NCBI GenBank assembly: GCA_036365145.1
Contig: JAEOAD010002712.1
Span: forward strand, 3,801,001-3,865,000
Source of the DNA: Orientallactaga sibirica
Lineage: Eukaryota > Chordata > Mammalia > Rodentia > Dipodidae
Length of the DNA stretch: 64,000 nt
Direction: 5' to 3'
Position 1 is the first letter of the stretch. Each line of letters opens with the position of its first letter. The notes beneath the pieces are model-generated. The model did no database searches and was not told where the DNA came from. It saw only the letters and a list, made by a program, of their open reading frames with translations. Positions 34,763-45,729 of the stretch are shown piece after piece. The position numbers and the translations under genes are program-made.

Positions 34763-35155
34763 TGGCCTGGAGAGATGGCTCAGCGGTTAAGGTGCTTAAG
34801 CGCAAAGCTGAGTTCAAGTCCCTGGTATCCACATAAAGCCAGATGTACAAAATGACACATGTCTGGAGTTTGTTTGTAGTGGCAGGAGTCCCTGGTGTGC
34901 CCAGTCTCTCTCTCTGTCTCTCTCCTTTTTTCTCTCAAATAAGTGAATGAATAAATGTTTTTTTTTTCAAAAAAGAAAATAAACATTTAAAATCTGATTT
35001 AAAGCTGGGCATAGTGACTCATGCCTTTAATTCTCACATTCAGACGGTAGTGGTAGGAGGATCACCATGAGTTCAAGGCCAGCCTGGAACTACATGACCA
35101 ATTCCAGGTCAGCTTGGGCTAGAGTGAGACCCTACCTTGAAAAAACAAACAAAAA
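34763..35155 (+). mobile_element. ID-type SINE then B1, both sense
   Basis: ID-type at 34763-34975 ('cctggagagatggctcagcg'). B1 at 35003-35155, diverged at its left end. Confidence 0.85.
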
Positions 35156-35516
35156 TCTATTTCAGTTGTCTACTCAAAGGAAACCTTTTCATAAGGTGAG
35201 TATTTGCTGTGTCTGTACAGGACAGTTGGGCCATCACGGGTTCTGTTTTCTTCTCTCACAGTGGCCACATCTATAGCCAGGGAGAAGGCGAAGGCGAGAG
35301 AAACCTGGAATCTTGGTCGGAAGAGACATTCTGCAAAGCTTCTCTTCCCGTGCTTAATCCTCACCACGCATTACTCCCTGGCCGTCTAGCCATCCCGGGG
35401 CACTTGTTTCTCACAAGGAATATTGAAGTTATTAAACAAATATCATCATCAACTCGTTTCTTTCTTTCCTTCCTAGCCCTCCTCCTTTCTGTGCTGCTAC
35501 TGTTTGATCTCACTCA
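35156..35516. other. Unique intronic sequence
   Basis: No exon: the 108-codon frame at 35209-35535 ends in SINE sequence and has no similarity I recognise. Confidence 0.35.
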
Positions 35517-35945
35517 ACAAGGTCTCACCATGTAGCCCAGGCTGACCTTGAACTCATGGCCATCTGGTCTCAGTCCCCCAGTGCTGGGGCTACAGGTGTG
35601 TGCTGCCATGCCCAGCTTAACCCCTGTCCTCTTAGAGTTTCTTCTTGTTCAAGGCCTGTTTTATGGAACAAAACTGACCTAGCCACTACTTAAATTTCCA
35701 GATGTAAACCATATATTGCAGCAGTTTGATAGGTTGTCTTGTTTTGATTCTTATCTTTATTTTTAAATCTTTTACAGTGGCCTAATGCTATAAATAGAAG
35801 AGCACATACAACAACTTTGTACAGCTTTCTCCATTTCTTTTCTTTTCTTTTCTTTCTTTCTTCTTTTTTTTTTTTCAAGGTAGGGTCTCACTCACTCTGG
35901 CCCAGGCTGACCTGAAATTCACTATGTAGTCTCAGGCTGGCCTCA
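35517..35945 (-). mobile_element. Antisense B1 copies (35517-35620 and 35865-35945)
   Basis: An older B1 and a truncated younger B1, with about 240 bp of unique AT-rich sequence between. Confidence 0.7.
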
Positions 35946-36059
35946 ACTTTCTCCATTTCTTTCATGTGAATCAAGCGTCCCCATCACCTGCAAAGAGACA
36001 GAAGCAGACCAGCACAGGTCCCAAAGCCCTTCAGCCCTTCCTGAGCTCCACAGGAAACC

Positions 36060-36545
36060 CTCCTGACTGTGTGGCCATCACGTCCTTGGTTCTCTTCACA
36101 TTGCTGTTTTTGCTTTGCATTATTGAGCAGGATGGGGGCACACTTCCTCTGCTCTCAAGTGCTGTGTGCGTGGGCTTCCCTGTCCATTCCCTTTCACTTC
36201 TGCCTAACACTTCATGGTGTGACCCCATCACACATCTCATTTGTCCATTCTGATGCTGGTGGACATGTGGTTGTGTCCAGTTTGGGACTACCCTTGTTGT
36301 CACAAGCGTTCTTGGACGCATCGTTGAGACACGTGGACACACATGTCTCTAAGATGCACCAAGGGTGCACATGGCTCACTGTGGCAGAAGCCACCCCACA
36401 CCCAGTTTTCCAAAGGGTCTGCCTCAGTTTACACCCCTCCCCGGATCCCAATCAGTGTCTGAGGGTGCCACCACTCCACGTCCTTGGCAGCATTTGTTTT
36501 TGGCTCCTTTTTTTCTTCAGTGGTGACATTGCCCAAACAGTCCAG
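36060..36545 (-). mobile_element. Old L1 3' region, antisense
   Basis: 'catctcatttgtccattctg' followed by 'cagtgtctgagggtgccacc' and 'ccttggcagcatttgttttt' is the antisense order of ancient L1 ORF2-end text. Heavily diverged. Confidence 0.6.
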
Positions 36546-36933
36546 TAGCTAATGAAACAGGGTCATTTGGGGTTGTTGTCCTGTGAGCACATGACCGAAG
36601 TGAAATGAACACAGAGCTGCTCTTGTCCTCTGGGAAGCCCCAGTGTCTATTGCCATTTAAACATCCTCACACGTGGCCGCAAGTGACGCGAAAGGCTTGT
36701 CCCCCAGGATTCCGTGCGAAGGGCACATGCGGGGGTCGGGGCTCTTTCTGGTCTGGTGTGGTTTGGAGGTTAGTTTCCTTATCCTGAGAAGCAGTGACCT
36801 CTAGAGACAGAGATGATGTAATTAGGACCGGGAGGGGAGGAATTGGGAAGTACAATTTATCTTTCTTTTAGTGAAAGAAATAAAGCAATGGCCGAAGTGT
36901 TCAAACTTAGTGGAGGAATAAAAAAAATCAAAG
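36546..36933. other. Unique intronic sequence
   Basis: Nothing recognised. Confidence 0.35.
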
Positions 36934-37320
36934 GAGGGCTGGAGAGATGGCTTAGTGGTAAAGGCACTGCCCACAAAGCCACAGGACCCGGGTTCGATTC
37001 CCCAGGACCCAGGTAAGCTAGATGCAAAATGTGGCCATGCATCTGGAGTTCGTTTGCAGCAGATGAAAGCCCTGGTGCATCCATTCTGTCTCTTTCCCTG
37101 CCTCTTTCTCTCTCAAGTAAATCAATAAATAAAAATAGAATATTAAAAAAATTAAATGCCAGTGACGGTGGTGCACGCTTTTAATCCCAGCACTTGGGAG
37201 GCAGAGGTAGTAGGATTGCCATGAGTTCGATGCTACTCTGAGACTACATAGTGAATTTCAGGTCAGCCTGGGCTAGAGAAAGACCCTACCTCAAAAACAA
37301 ACAAACAAAAATTAAAAAAT
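36934..37320 (+). mobile_element. ID-type SINE then B1, both sense
   Basis: ID-type 36934-37130 and B1 37155-37320 ('cagtgacggtggtgcacgct' start). Confidence 0.9.
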
Positions 37321-37432
37321 CAAAGGAAAACTCAAAGGCAGCTTATGTCCTATGTGTGGTGGACTTCCTGTGTGTGGGAACTGTGCCTGTGCATCAGAAC
37401 TGAGGGAGATGTCTGTGATGTTGGTGGATTCT

Positions 37433-38828
37433 TTTTTTTTTGTTTGTTTTTTAATTATTAATTTTTTATTGACACCTTCTATACTTACATACAAAAACAT
37501 ATATTTCCCTCTCCTCCCCTCCCCCCATTCCACTTTAGAACTCCAATCTCCATCATATCCCCTTCCTCTCTCCATTAGTCTTTTAATTTGACGTCATCAT
37601 CTTTTTCTTCTATTTTGAAGGTCTTGTGAAGGTATTGCTAGGCACTGCAAGGTCGTGGATATCGAGGTCAATTTCTGTCTGGGCAGTTGCATTGTAAGAA
37701 GTCATACCCTTCCTTTGGCTCTTCCATTCTATCCGTCCCCTCTTCTGCAATGGGCCCTGAGCCTTGGAGGGTGTGACAGAGGTGTTTCAGTGCTGGGCAC
37801 TCCTCCATCCCTTCTTCTCAGCATTATGTTGCCTTTTGGGTGATCCCAGTGGTCATCACCATCTGAAAAGAGAAGCTTCTCTAACCAGATGTGAGAGTAG
37901 CGTTAATATGTGAACATGAACATTAAGTGTAGTGCCCCCAGGGCCCCTTGGTGGGAATAATATATACATTTAGTCAGATAAGAGCAGGCTTTATACCCCT
38001 AAGGCTCATGACCTCTCCTGCCATAGACTTTTGCTTAGGGTTTTCAGTACCAAGCATGTATTCCCTCCTGTAGAGAGGGCCTTCAGTCCAATTATGGAGC
38101 AGTTGGTTACCCCAAGAGTAGACATGCCACTATTGCACCCGTTCAGTCATTGGGCCTGTATGGCCAAACTTGAATATTCAATGTCCATTGTTTTCACTGC
38201 TGATGACTTCTGTCTCCCATACGGCTGCATGCAGTGCAGGTTTTTCCAGCTTTCAGTTGGCTGGTCTACAGGGAGAAGGTTTTCTGCTCAGCACCAGCTT
38301 GCTTTCTCAGTGACCTTGCCTCTCAGGCAAGAGATGTCTTCAGCAATAGGGTCTTACTATCTGTTTCTCAAGGGAAACCAAGGGCTTTGGCAAAAGCCTT
38401 TAATGTTTTGGAGGCTACCGGGACCTCCTTGGCCAACAACTCACTGGAAGGTATCCCATCCCAGGCACTGAAAATTTTCTAGTAACAGTCTACAGCTTCT
38501 AGATGTGCCATTATCCAAAAATGTAGGTTTACATAAGTCTTATTCACACTATCTTGAATTTTGAATGACCCTCCCCCTGCCCTTCTTTTACTCATTCTCT
38601 TCCCATGGCCTCACTTAGGCCATTCCCCTCCCTGTAATCAGTTCTTCTACTTACATATGTGCAATACCATACACCTAATTCCTTCCCTCTCCTCCCTCCC
38701 TTATAGCCTTTTACCAGCTTACTGGTTTCTGGTACCTATTTTTGGTTCCAGTTCACACACAAGTCTATACATTGGTAGTTAGGATCCACATATGAGAGAG
38801 AACATGTGACGTTTGGCTTTCTGAGCCT

Positions 38829-38862
<34 letters not shown>

Positions 38863-38999
38863 CAAGGCAGGGTCTCACTCTAGCCCAGGCTGACCTGGAA
38901 CTCACTCTGTATTCTCAGGGTGGCCTCGAACTCCTGGCGATCCTCCTTCCTCTGCCTCCCGAGTGCTGGTATTAAAGGCGTGTGCCATCACGCCTGGCC
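37433..38999 (-). mobile_element. 5'-truncated L1 3' UTR insertion with 15-bp target repeat and nested B1
   Basis: A T run at 37433 (A-tail on minus) leads into the same long 3' UTR as 16.7-18.7 kb. GTTGGTGGATTCTT flanks it on the left (37420-37433) and right (39001-39014). An antisense B1 with a 32-bp T run (38830-38999) sits at the truncated 5' end. Open frames of 134-146 codons in this UTR are not L1 proteins. Confidence 0.75.
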
Positions 39000-39294
39000 T
39001 TGTTGGTGGATTCTTGTGAGCACGTACTGTGCCCAAGACTCAGAATTAAGGGAGACTTCTGCAATGTTGGGTTTCCCTGAAGAACCCATGATAAAGACAA
39101 CACAAATCATAAATCACTCCAAAGAAAGACTGATGCTTACTACACATTTACGTTTTATAGCTGTGTCTGCTTTTTGTGAGGTTAGATGTGGGAAGGCCAG
39201 ATTGTGTGAAGTCACTAAACTGAAGATGTCCAAATGTGGGGAACTTTGTTGTGATGCAGTTGAAGCTTTCTTTCAAAACGCCACGTGGCAGAAG

Positions 39295-39605
39295 GAGTGC
39301 TGGGTAGATGGTTCTGTGGATAAAGTGCTTGCATGCAAATGTGAGGACCTGAGTTCAGACCCCAGAACCCCCTAAAAGCCAGATGCTATTTCGGGTGTCT
39401 GTAATCCCAGTGAATCCATGGCGGAGAGGGAGCTGGAGATAGGAGGATTTCCTGGAAGCTCCTGTACAACTAGCCTGGCAAACACAGAATGGAGAGGTCC
39501 TGCTTCAAACAGGGTGGAAGGTGAGGACTGACACTCTTTGTCCTCAACCCCCCCCCCCCACACACACACCTCAAACCTCATGCCTCTCGCCTGACCCTGC
39601 CCAGT
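39295..39605 (+). mobile_element. B4-like SINE, sense
   Basis: 'gggtagatggttctgtggat', 'gaggacctgagttcagaccc' and 'ctgtaatcccagtgaat' follow B4. A C-run/CA repeat ends it at 39549-39570. Confidence 0.65.
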
Positions 39606-39794
39606 GGTCCTCTGTGATCTGCCTCTGCTGCTCACACACTGATGTGAATTGTCAGTGCATCTCTGACGCCGGGATGTGTTTGATGCTCTGACTGTTGTCT
39701 ACACAAGTGTGGTCTTGCTCAGTGGCTCAGGCTGGCCAGCTTCAGCGTCTCCCTTGGTTCCCATGGTCTTGGCTGTAACAACAATGCACTTATG
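39606..39794. other. Unique intronic sequence
   Basis: Nothing recognised. Confidence 0.3.
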
Positions 39795-40010
39795 TTAATG
39801 ATGGACCACGTAAACTTCTGATTGGATAGTATAGTTATGCCAGTCATCAGCTTGCTCACTCTCACTAAAATTATTAATTATGTAAATTAAAGTGGCAACT
39901 CTTTTGATTAATCCTGTGTTACATAAACCTGATGGTCTGACATTAACTCAGCCAGATGATCATTGTTAAAGTAATTAGCAGAAGAGAGAACCTAAAGCTG
40001 TCACTTCTCG
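39795..40010. promoter_or_regulatory. Homeodomain/POU motif cluster, possible intronic enhancer
   Basis: Within about 110 bp: TTATTAATTATGTAAATTAA (39871-39890; TAATTA cores overlapping an ATGTAAAT POU-like site), GATTAATCC (39906-39914; TAATCC is bicoid/OTX-like), CATTGTTAAAG (39961, SOX-like) and GTAATTAGC (39971). The stretch is free of SINEs and unlike its neighbours. Function is inferred from motifs only. Confidence 0.35.
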
Positions 40011-40174
40011 TGCCTGTGTAAAGGCTCTGCAGTGACCGAGGCTCTTCCTGCTTTGGTTTGTTCCTGGATGGGGCTCTGCTAATTAGATGTTGTTGGAGTT
40101 GTCCAGGTTCTTGGTATCCCATCCCAAGAACTGAAAAATGCATACTAAAAGCAAAACAGCAAGAAGTCTTATTT

Positions 40175-40375
40175 ATGTTTAATATTTTATCTATTTATTT
40201 GTGAGATGAGAGAGTGTGTGCATGTGTGCTGCAGGGTCATTTGCAGCTGCAAATGAACTCTAGATCCATGCGCCACTTTGTGCATCTGGCTTTATGTGGA
40301 TCCTGGGGAATTGTACCTGAGTCATTAGGCTTTGCAAGCAACTCTAGCCACTGAGCCCTCTGCCCAGCCCCCAAG
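40175..40375 (-). mobile_element. ID-type SINE, antisense, diverged
   Basis: Ends 'ccactgagccctctgcccag'; the body is older than most here. Confidence 0.8.
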
Positions 40376-40426
40376 TTTCATTTAAAGGGAAAGTGCAAGA
40401 CACAGTGCACAGCAGCAACAGGCTCC

Positions 40427-40635
40427 TTGAGCTGGAGGGTTGAAGCCATTGGTTCTTGTTGGGGGTTCCCCTTTATGGGGCTTAGGAGGAGGAATGGTTG
40501 GTTGATAGGGGTAGGATATGGGGAGTCTTTCTGCTTGGGTTACGTAAGCCTTTGCTCACTCTGCATGTCCTTTCCCATGATGCATCTGATTTTAATGACG
40601 TACACCCAATTATGCACAGGCATAGGATGGTAAAT
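40427..40635 (+). repeat. Dispersed repeat copy A (left part)
   Basis: 'cttgggttacgtaagccttt', 'cccatgatgcatctgatttt' and 'ggtaaatag' match copy B at 44745-44915. After an LTR insertion the homology resumes at about 41200-41350. The family is unknown; it might be an LTR. Confidence 0.6.
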
Positions 40636-41203
40636 AGCAGTTACCTTCTCATTGTGGAGAAAAACACTGGACCAGAAACAGCTTATGGAAGGAAAGGCTT
40701 GTTTTGGCTAACAGTTTTTAAAAAATATTTTACTATTTATTATCTATTTACTTGAGAGATAAAGAGAAAGAAGGAGAGAGAGAGAGAGAAAGATATTTTG
40801 GGCGCACTAGAGCCTCCAGCCTATGCAAACGAACTCCAGATGCATGTGCTACCTTGTGCATCTGGCTTACGTGCATCCTGAGAATCAAACCTGGATCCTT
40901 TGGCTTTTCAGGTGAGTGCCTTCACCACTAAGCCATCTCTCCAGCCTGGCTTACAGTTTCGAGGGGAGGTTTCATCATGTGGGGACAGCATGGCACGAGC
41001 AGGAAGCTGGCTCACATTGTCACATATCAGCTGGGAGGAAGCAGCAAGAGTGGCCTAGTGGGTGGGACTAATAAACCTTGAAGTCACTTCCTGTGGCGCA
41101 CCTCCTCCAGCAATGCGCCTCCTTCCACCTTCCTAAATTGGTACCAGCTGGGGACCAAGCACTCAAAGCGCAGGAGCTGTGGCAGACATCTCTTTGAACT
41201 GCC
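40636..41203 (-). mobile_element. MaLR-like LTR, antisense, with nested antisense ID-type SINE
   Basis: Left part 'cagttaccttctcattgtgg' and right part 'cttacagtttcgaggggagg ... accaagcactcaaagc' are split by a SINE at 40723-40948. Copy B at 44.9 kb lacks this LTR, so it is a clean insertion into copy A. Confidence 0.65.
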
Positions 41204-41352
41204 ACGGAGAGGATTCGCCCCTAAAGTTTCCTTGGAGACACAGTTTGCTTTCCTGGTTAAGGCGAATGGGTGTCCTGCCTCCTGTTCCCAGATACGATCT
41301 GGGACATGTGTGAATGGAACCCTACCACAACAGGGCAGTGAAGGGAGAAGAA

Positions 41353-43212
41353 ACTTACTTGCTGAAGTGGATGTAACTCAGGGCCGCTGGGTTCCAGGGT
41401 TCTAGATGCATTGTTAAGAAAGGCATGTGGCTGGAGAGAGGACTTACTTGTTGAAGTGGGTGTAACTCAGAAAAGATGGGTTCCAGGGTTCTAGATGCAT
41501 TGTTAAGAAAGGCGTGTGGCTGGAGAGAGGACTTACTTGTTGAAGTGGGTATAACTCAGGGCCGCTGGGTTCCAGGGTTCTAGATGCATTGTTAAGAAAG
41601 GCATGTGGCTGGAGAGAGGACTTACTTGCTGAAGTGGGTATAACTCAGCGCAGCTGGGTTCCAGGGTTCTAGATGCATTGTTAAGAAAGGCGTGTGGCTG
41701 AGAGAGGACTTACTTGCTGCAGTGGGTATAACTCAGCGCAGCTGGGTTCCAGGGTTCTAGATGCATTGTTAAGAAAGACGTGTGGCTGAGAGAGGACTTA
41801 CTTGCTGAAGTGGGTATAACTCAGCGCAGCTGGGTTCCAGGGTTCTAGATGCATTGTTAAGAGAGGCATGTGGCTGAGAGAGGACTTACTTGCTGAAGTG
41901 GGCGTAACTCAGTGCCGCTGGGTTCCAGGGTTCTAGATGCATTGTTAAGAAAGGCGGGTGGCTGAGAGAGGACTTACTTGCTGAAGTGGGCGTAACTCAG
42001 TGCCGCTGGGTTCCAGGGTTCTAGATGCATTGTTAAGAAAGGCATGTGGCTGAGAGAGGACTTACTTGCTGAAGTGGGTGTAACTCAGGGCCGCTGGGTT
42101 CCAGGGTTCTAGATGCATTGTTAAGAGAGGCATGTGGCTGGAGAGAGGACTTACTTGCTGAAGTGGGTGTAACTCAGGGCTGCTGGGTTCCAGGGTTCTA
42201 GATGCATTGTTAAGAAAGGCGTGTGGCTGAGAGAGGACTTACTTTTTGTAGTGGGTATAACTCAGCGCAGCTGGGTTCCAGGGTTCTAGATGCATTGTTA
42301 AGAAAGGCATGTGGCTGGAGAGAGGACTTACTTGCTGAAGTGGGTGTAACTCAGCGCAGCTGGGTTCCAGGGTTCTAGATGCATTGTTAAGAAAGGCGTG
42401 TGGCTGAGAGAGGACTTACTTGCTGAAGTGGGTATAACTCAGCGCAGCTGGGTTCCAGGGTTCTAGATGCATTGTTAAGAAAGGCGTGTGGCTGAGAGAG
42501 GACTTACTTGCTGAAGTGGGTGTAACTCAGCGCCGCTGGGTTCCAGGGTTCTAGATGCATTGTTAAGAAAGGCGTGTGGCTGAGAGAGGACTTACTTGCT
42601 GAAGTGGGTATAACTCAGCGCAGCTGGGTTCCAGGGTTCTAGATGCATTGTTAAGAAAGGCGTGTGGCTGAGAGAGGACTTACTTGCTGAAGTGGGTATA
42701 ACTCAGCGGTATAAGCTGGGTTCCAGGGTTCTAGATGCATTGTTAAGAAAGGCGGGTGGCTGAGAGAGGACTTACTTGCTGAAGTGGGTATAACTCAGCG
42801 CAGCTGGGTTCCAGGGTTCTAGATGCATTGTTAAGAAAGGCGTGTGGCTGAGAGAGGACTTACTTGCTGAAGTGGGTATAACTCAGCGCCGCTGGGTTCC
42901 AGGGTTCTAGATGCATTGTTAAGAAAGGCGGGTGGCTGAGAGAGGACTTACTTGCTGAAGTGGGTATAACTCAGCGCAGCTGGGTTCCAGGGTTCTAGAT
43001 GCATTGTTAAGAAAGGCGTGTGGCTGGAGAGAGGACTTACTTGCTGAAGTGGGTGTAACTCAGCACAGATGGGTTCCAGGGTTCTAGATGCATTGTTAAG
43101 AAAGGCGTGTGGCTGGAGAGAGGACTTACTTGCTGAAGTGGGTGTAACTCAGCACAGATGGGTTCCAGGGTTCTAGATGCATTGTTAAGAAAGGCATGTG
43201 GCTGGAGAGAGG
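41353..43212. repeat. 88-bp minisatellite, 21 units
   Basis: Each unit holds 'acttacttgctgaagtgggt', 'ataactcagcgcagctgggt', 'tccagggttctagatgcatt' and 'gttaagaaaggcgtgtggct', then 'gagagagg' or 'ggagagagg'. I count 21 copies of the core, 88-89 bp each. One near 42705 has an 'ggtataa' duplication. The unit's last 14-18 bp equal the head of the ID-type SINE that begins at 43200. Confidence 0.95.
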
Positions 43213-43412
43213 ACTTAGCGGTTAAGGCGTTTACTTGCAAAGCCATGTTCAACTCTCCAGGTCCCAAGTAAGCTAGACGCACAAAAGGTGACATAAGCGA
43301 GCAAGGTCACACATGCACAGAAGGTGGTGCACATGTCTGGAGTACCATTACAGTGGCAAAGGCCTTGGTGTGCCAATTCTCTCTCTTGCTCTCTCCTTTG
43401 CAAAAAAAAAAA
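43200..43412 (+). mobile_element. ID-type SINE, sense, at the end of the 88-bp array
   Basis: Head 'ggctggagagaggacttagc'. Its first bases form the end of the last array unit. The body carries an extra 'gacataagcgagcaaggtca' segment. A-tail merges with (AAAG)n to 43508. Confidence 0.85.
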
Positions 43413-43999
43413 AAACCCCAAAACCAAAAACAGGCCAGTCTGTTGAGCTTGCTTAAAAAAGAAAGAAAGAAAAAAAAAGAAAGAAAGAAAGAAAAAAAAG
43501 AAAGAAAAGAGGTATGTATTTTGCTTAAGCCAAGATGAGTTCTGGGTTGCTAAGCTCACCCTGTGCGTGATTGCTTCATGGGTTAGCATGTTTTTGAATT
43601 CAGAGTCTTCCTGCCTCAGCCTCCCAAGTGCTGGACTGCAAGTTGCTCCGCCATGTCCGGCTCGGGTGCTTCTGTAAGATGAGAAACAGCCTCTGTTTCT
43701 TCTCACAAAGTGGTGATATAGACATTTTCCACCAGAGCTCAGAGTGCCGGAGTCAGGGATGGAAGGGTGGTCTGACACTGGCAAACTTCACTGATGTATA
43801 TAACTTGAGCTTGTATTGAGTGAATTTGGAAAATGTGTCCTAGGCTAGAACCTCACACATAGCAAGGAAAATGGAGTGATAAGACTGTATTTTGGTCAAT
43901 TATGTTTTTATTTTTATGACTGAATTGACTAGGGGTGTAGGTGGCCATCCTGAAGTTCTTGGAGTTCCTACTGGGCCTTTAAAAAAACCCCATTTTAAA
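43413..43999. other. (AAAG)n at 43455-43508, B1 fragment at 43595-43662, otherwise unique
   Basis: The antisense B1 fragment has 'cctcagcctcccaagtgctg'. No exon. Confidence 0.5.
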
Positions 44000-44195
44000 A
44001 AAAGTTTTATTTATTTGAGAGATAGAGAGAGAGATTGATAATGGGAGCACCAGGGCCTTCAGCCACTGCAAACAAACTCCAGATGCATGTGCCATCCTGT
44101 GCATCTGGCTTATGTGGGTCCTGGGGAATTGAACTAGAGTCCTTTGGCTTTGCAGGCAAATGCACCTTAGCCGCTAAGCCATCCCTCCAGCCCTC
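44000..44195 (-). mobile_element. ID-type SINE, antisense
   Basis: Complete, ending 'gccgctaagccatccctcca'. Confidence 0.9.
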
Positions 44196-44744
44196 TAGTG
44201 GGCCTTTGATTTGCCTAATGTTTCCTTTGAATTGCTAAGGCCAGTGGCTTTTGTTTCCAATCTGCTCTGTGTCCTGGGACAGGCCAGTGTAGCTCTCAGC
44301 TGTGGGCTCTGTTGCTGGCTGGCTTCATGACTGGGAGCATGCTATGGGAGATGGGAAGGCAGAGACACTGACTCACCTAGCCCCCTCCCTCAAGGGCACA
44401 TGGTTAATGATCACAACTCCAGCCCGCTTTCCCTGGGTCTGCGTGGGGTTAGGAGGCCGGGTGGTCCGTGCTCCCCTCAGTGGATCCTGAAGCAGGCTGT
44501 CCTGGTTGGTGCTGCCTCCCAGCCTCCCAGGACGGAGCTGCACACATCTCTTTCCTGCTCCTGCTTCTGTTGCCTCGACATTTCCAGGTTCTGGCTTCTT
44601 ATTCAAGGAGATGAAGAAGGCACACAGACCACAAAACAGCAAGGAGCTTTCTTTAAAGAGACAGTGCGGTACTTCAGTGCAGCAGTGGGCTACTTGAGCT
44701 AGATTGCCCAAGTGCATTGGATTGTTTCTTGGGGTTTCTTTTTA
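44196..44744. other. Unique intronic sequence
   Basis: Overlapping open frames of 97-114 codons on both strands; none recognised. Confidence 0.35.
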
Positions 44745-45180
44745 AGGTGCTAGGAAAAGGGAGAGCTGGTTGCTAGGGGGCCTGGTTTGGGTGGTTTTGG
44801 TTTGGCTACTTGGGTTATATAAGCCTTTGTTCACTATGCATGTCTTTTCCCATGATGCATTTGATTTAATTATATGCACACCCGATCATACATAGTCATA
44901 AGGTGGTAAATAGGGAATTCTCCTTAAAAAGTTCGCTCAGAGGACTGAGTTTGCCTAACTGACAAACACCTAAAACTAATTCAGGTTAGTCTGGCCTCCT
45001 GTCTCCCATTTCCATTTCTGGGTGTGGTCTGGGTCATGTGGAGATGGAAACCAACACAAAAGGGACATTAACAGGTGCTTACTTATCACACTGTTTGAAG
45101 AGGGGCATGCATGCAGCTCCATGCAGGTGGGGGTCCTGGGTGCCAAGTGCATTGTTAGGAAAGGAGTGTTAAGCCACCTC
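44745..45180 (+). repeat. Dispersed repeat copy B, with one unexpanded minisatellite unit
   Basis: Matches copy A (40427-40635 and 41203-41440). At 45079-45170 it has a single relative of the 88-bp unit ('ggtcctgggtgccaagtgca', 'ttgttaggaaaggagtg') but continues into 'ttaagccacc' without the SINE head. Confidence 0.65.
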
Positions 45181-45729
45181 TCTGCGTACCTGCCTCTCTT
45201 CAGGGACTTCCCCTTGGTATATGAAAAGCTGCCATGGTTGGAAGTTTACATCACAGAACTTGGCAGATTCTATAAAGCAGGTCTCTTCCTCACCGAGGGT
45301 AGGGTAACCAGCACACTACTCCCTCTGCCACACCTGTCTCTCCTGTATTGAACAGTCTTCAAGGTACCTGTTTGAGTAGGTTAATGTCCTTGATGGGACT
45401 GGACCAGATGGCTACTTACTCTTTCCCTGGACAAAATAGTTTCTCAGCCTTTTGGCCAGAGGATGAACTGTGTCAAGATGTGTATTCAAGTATTGGGTGT
45501 ACACTGCCTGGAGAAGGCTGTGCACATTGTCCTGGTACCAGGGTGAACTTTATGGAGATGTGTATTCAGGTACTGCGTGTGCTCTGCCCAGTGAGGACCA
45601 TGTGTGCTGTCCTGGCACTGCCACCTGGTTTGATGAAGTACTTTCATGTTCTATCTTTTCTTAGTTTGTAATCTCAGAGGTGAAGAAATAGCACAAGTGT
45701 GGAGTTTGTCCAAGACGTTAGAGACTAGC
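45181..45729. other. Unclassified sequence with a short internal duplication
   Basis: 'agatgtgtattcaagtattg' (45476) and 'agatgtgtattcaggtactg' (45557) start two related segments of about 80 bp. No gene recognised. Confidence 0.4.

Noticed and set aside
37655..38471. Frames of 62-146 codons (also 18289-18693 and 50323-50544)
   Set aside because: They fall inside the L1 3' UTR family and read the same non-coding text in each copy.
41353..43212. CRISPR-like direct repeat array
   Set aside because: Units are contiguous without unique spacers, and the genome is a rodent's; it is a minisatellite.
43215..43784. 189-codon minus-strand frame
   Set aside because: Composed of SINE, (AAAG)n and a B1 fragment; its Phe/Ser run is the simple repeat.
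45420..45475. 'tttctcagccttttggccag' resembling the U2 snRNA 5' end
   Set aside because: Only about 17 bases agree; the following Sm-site and stem regions of U2 do not follow. Too short to call.
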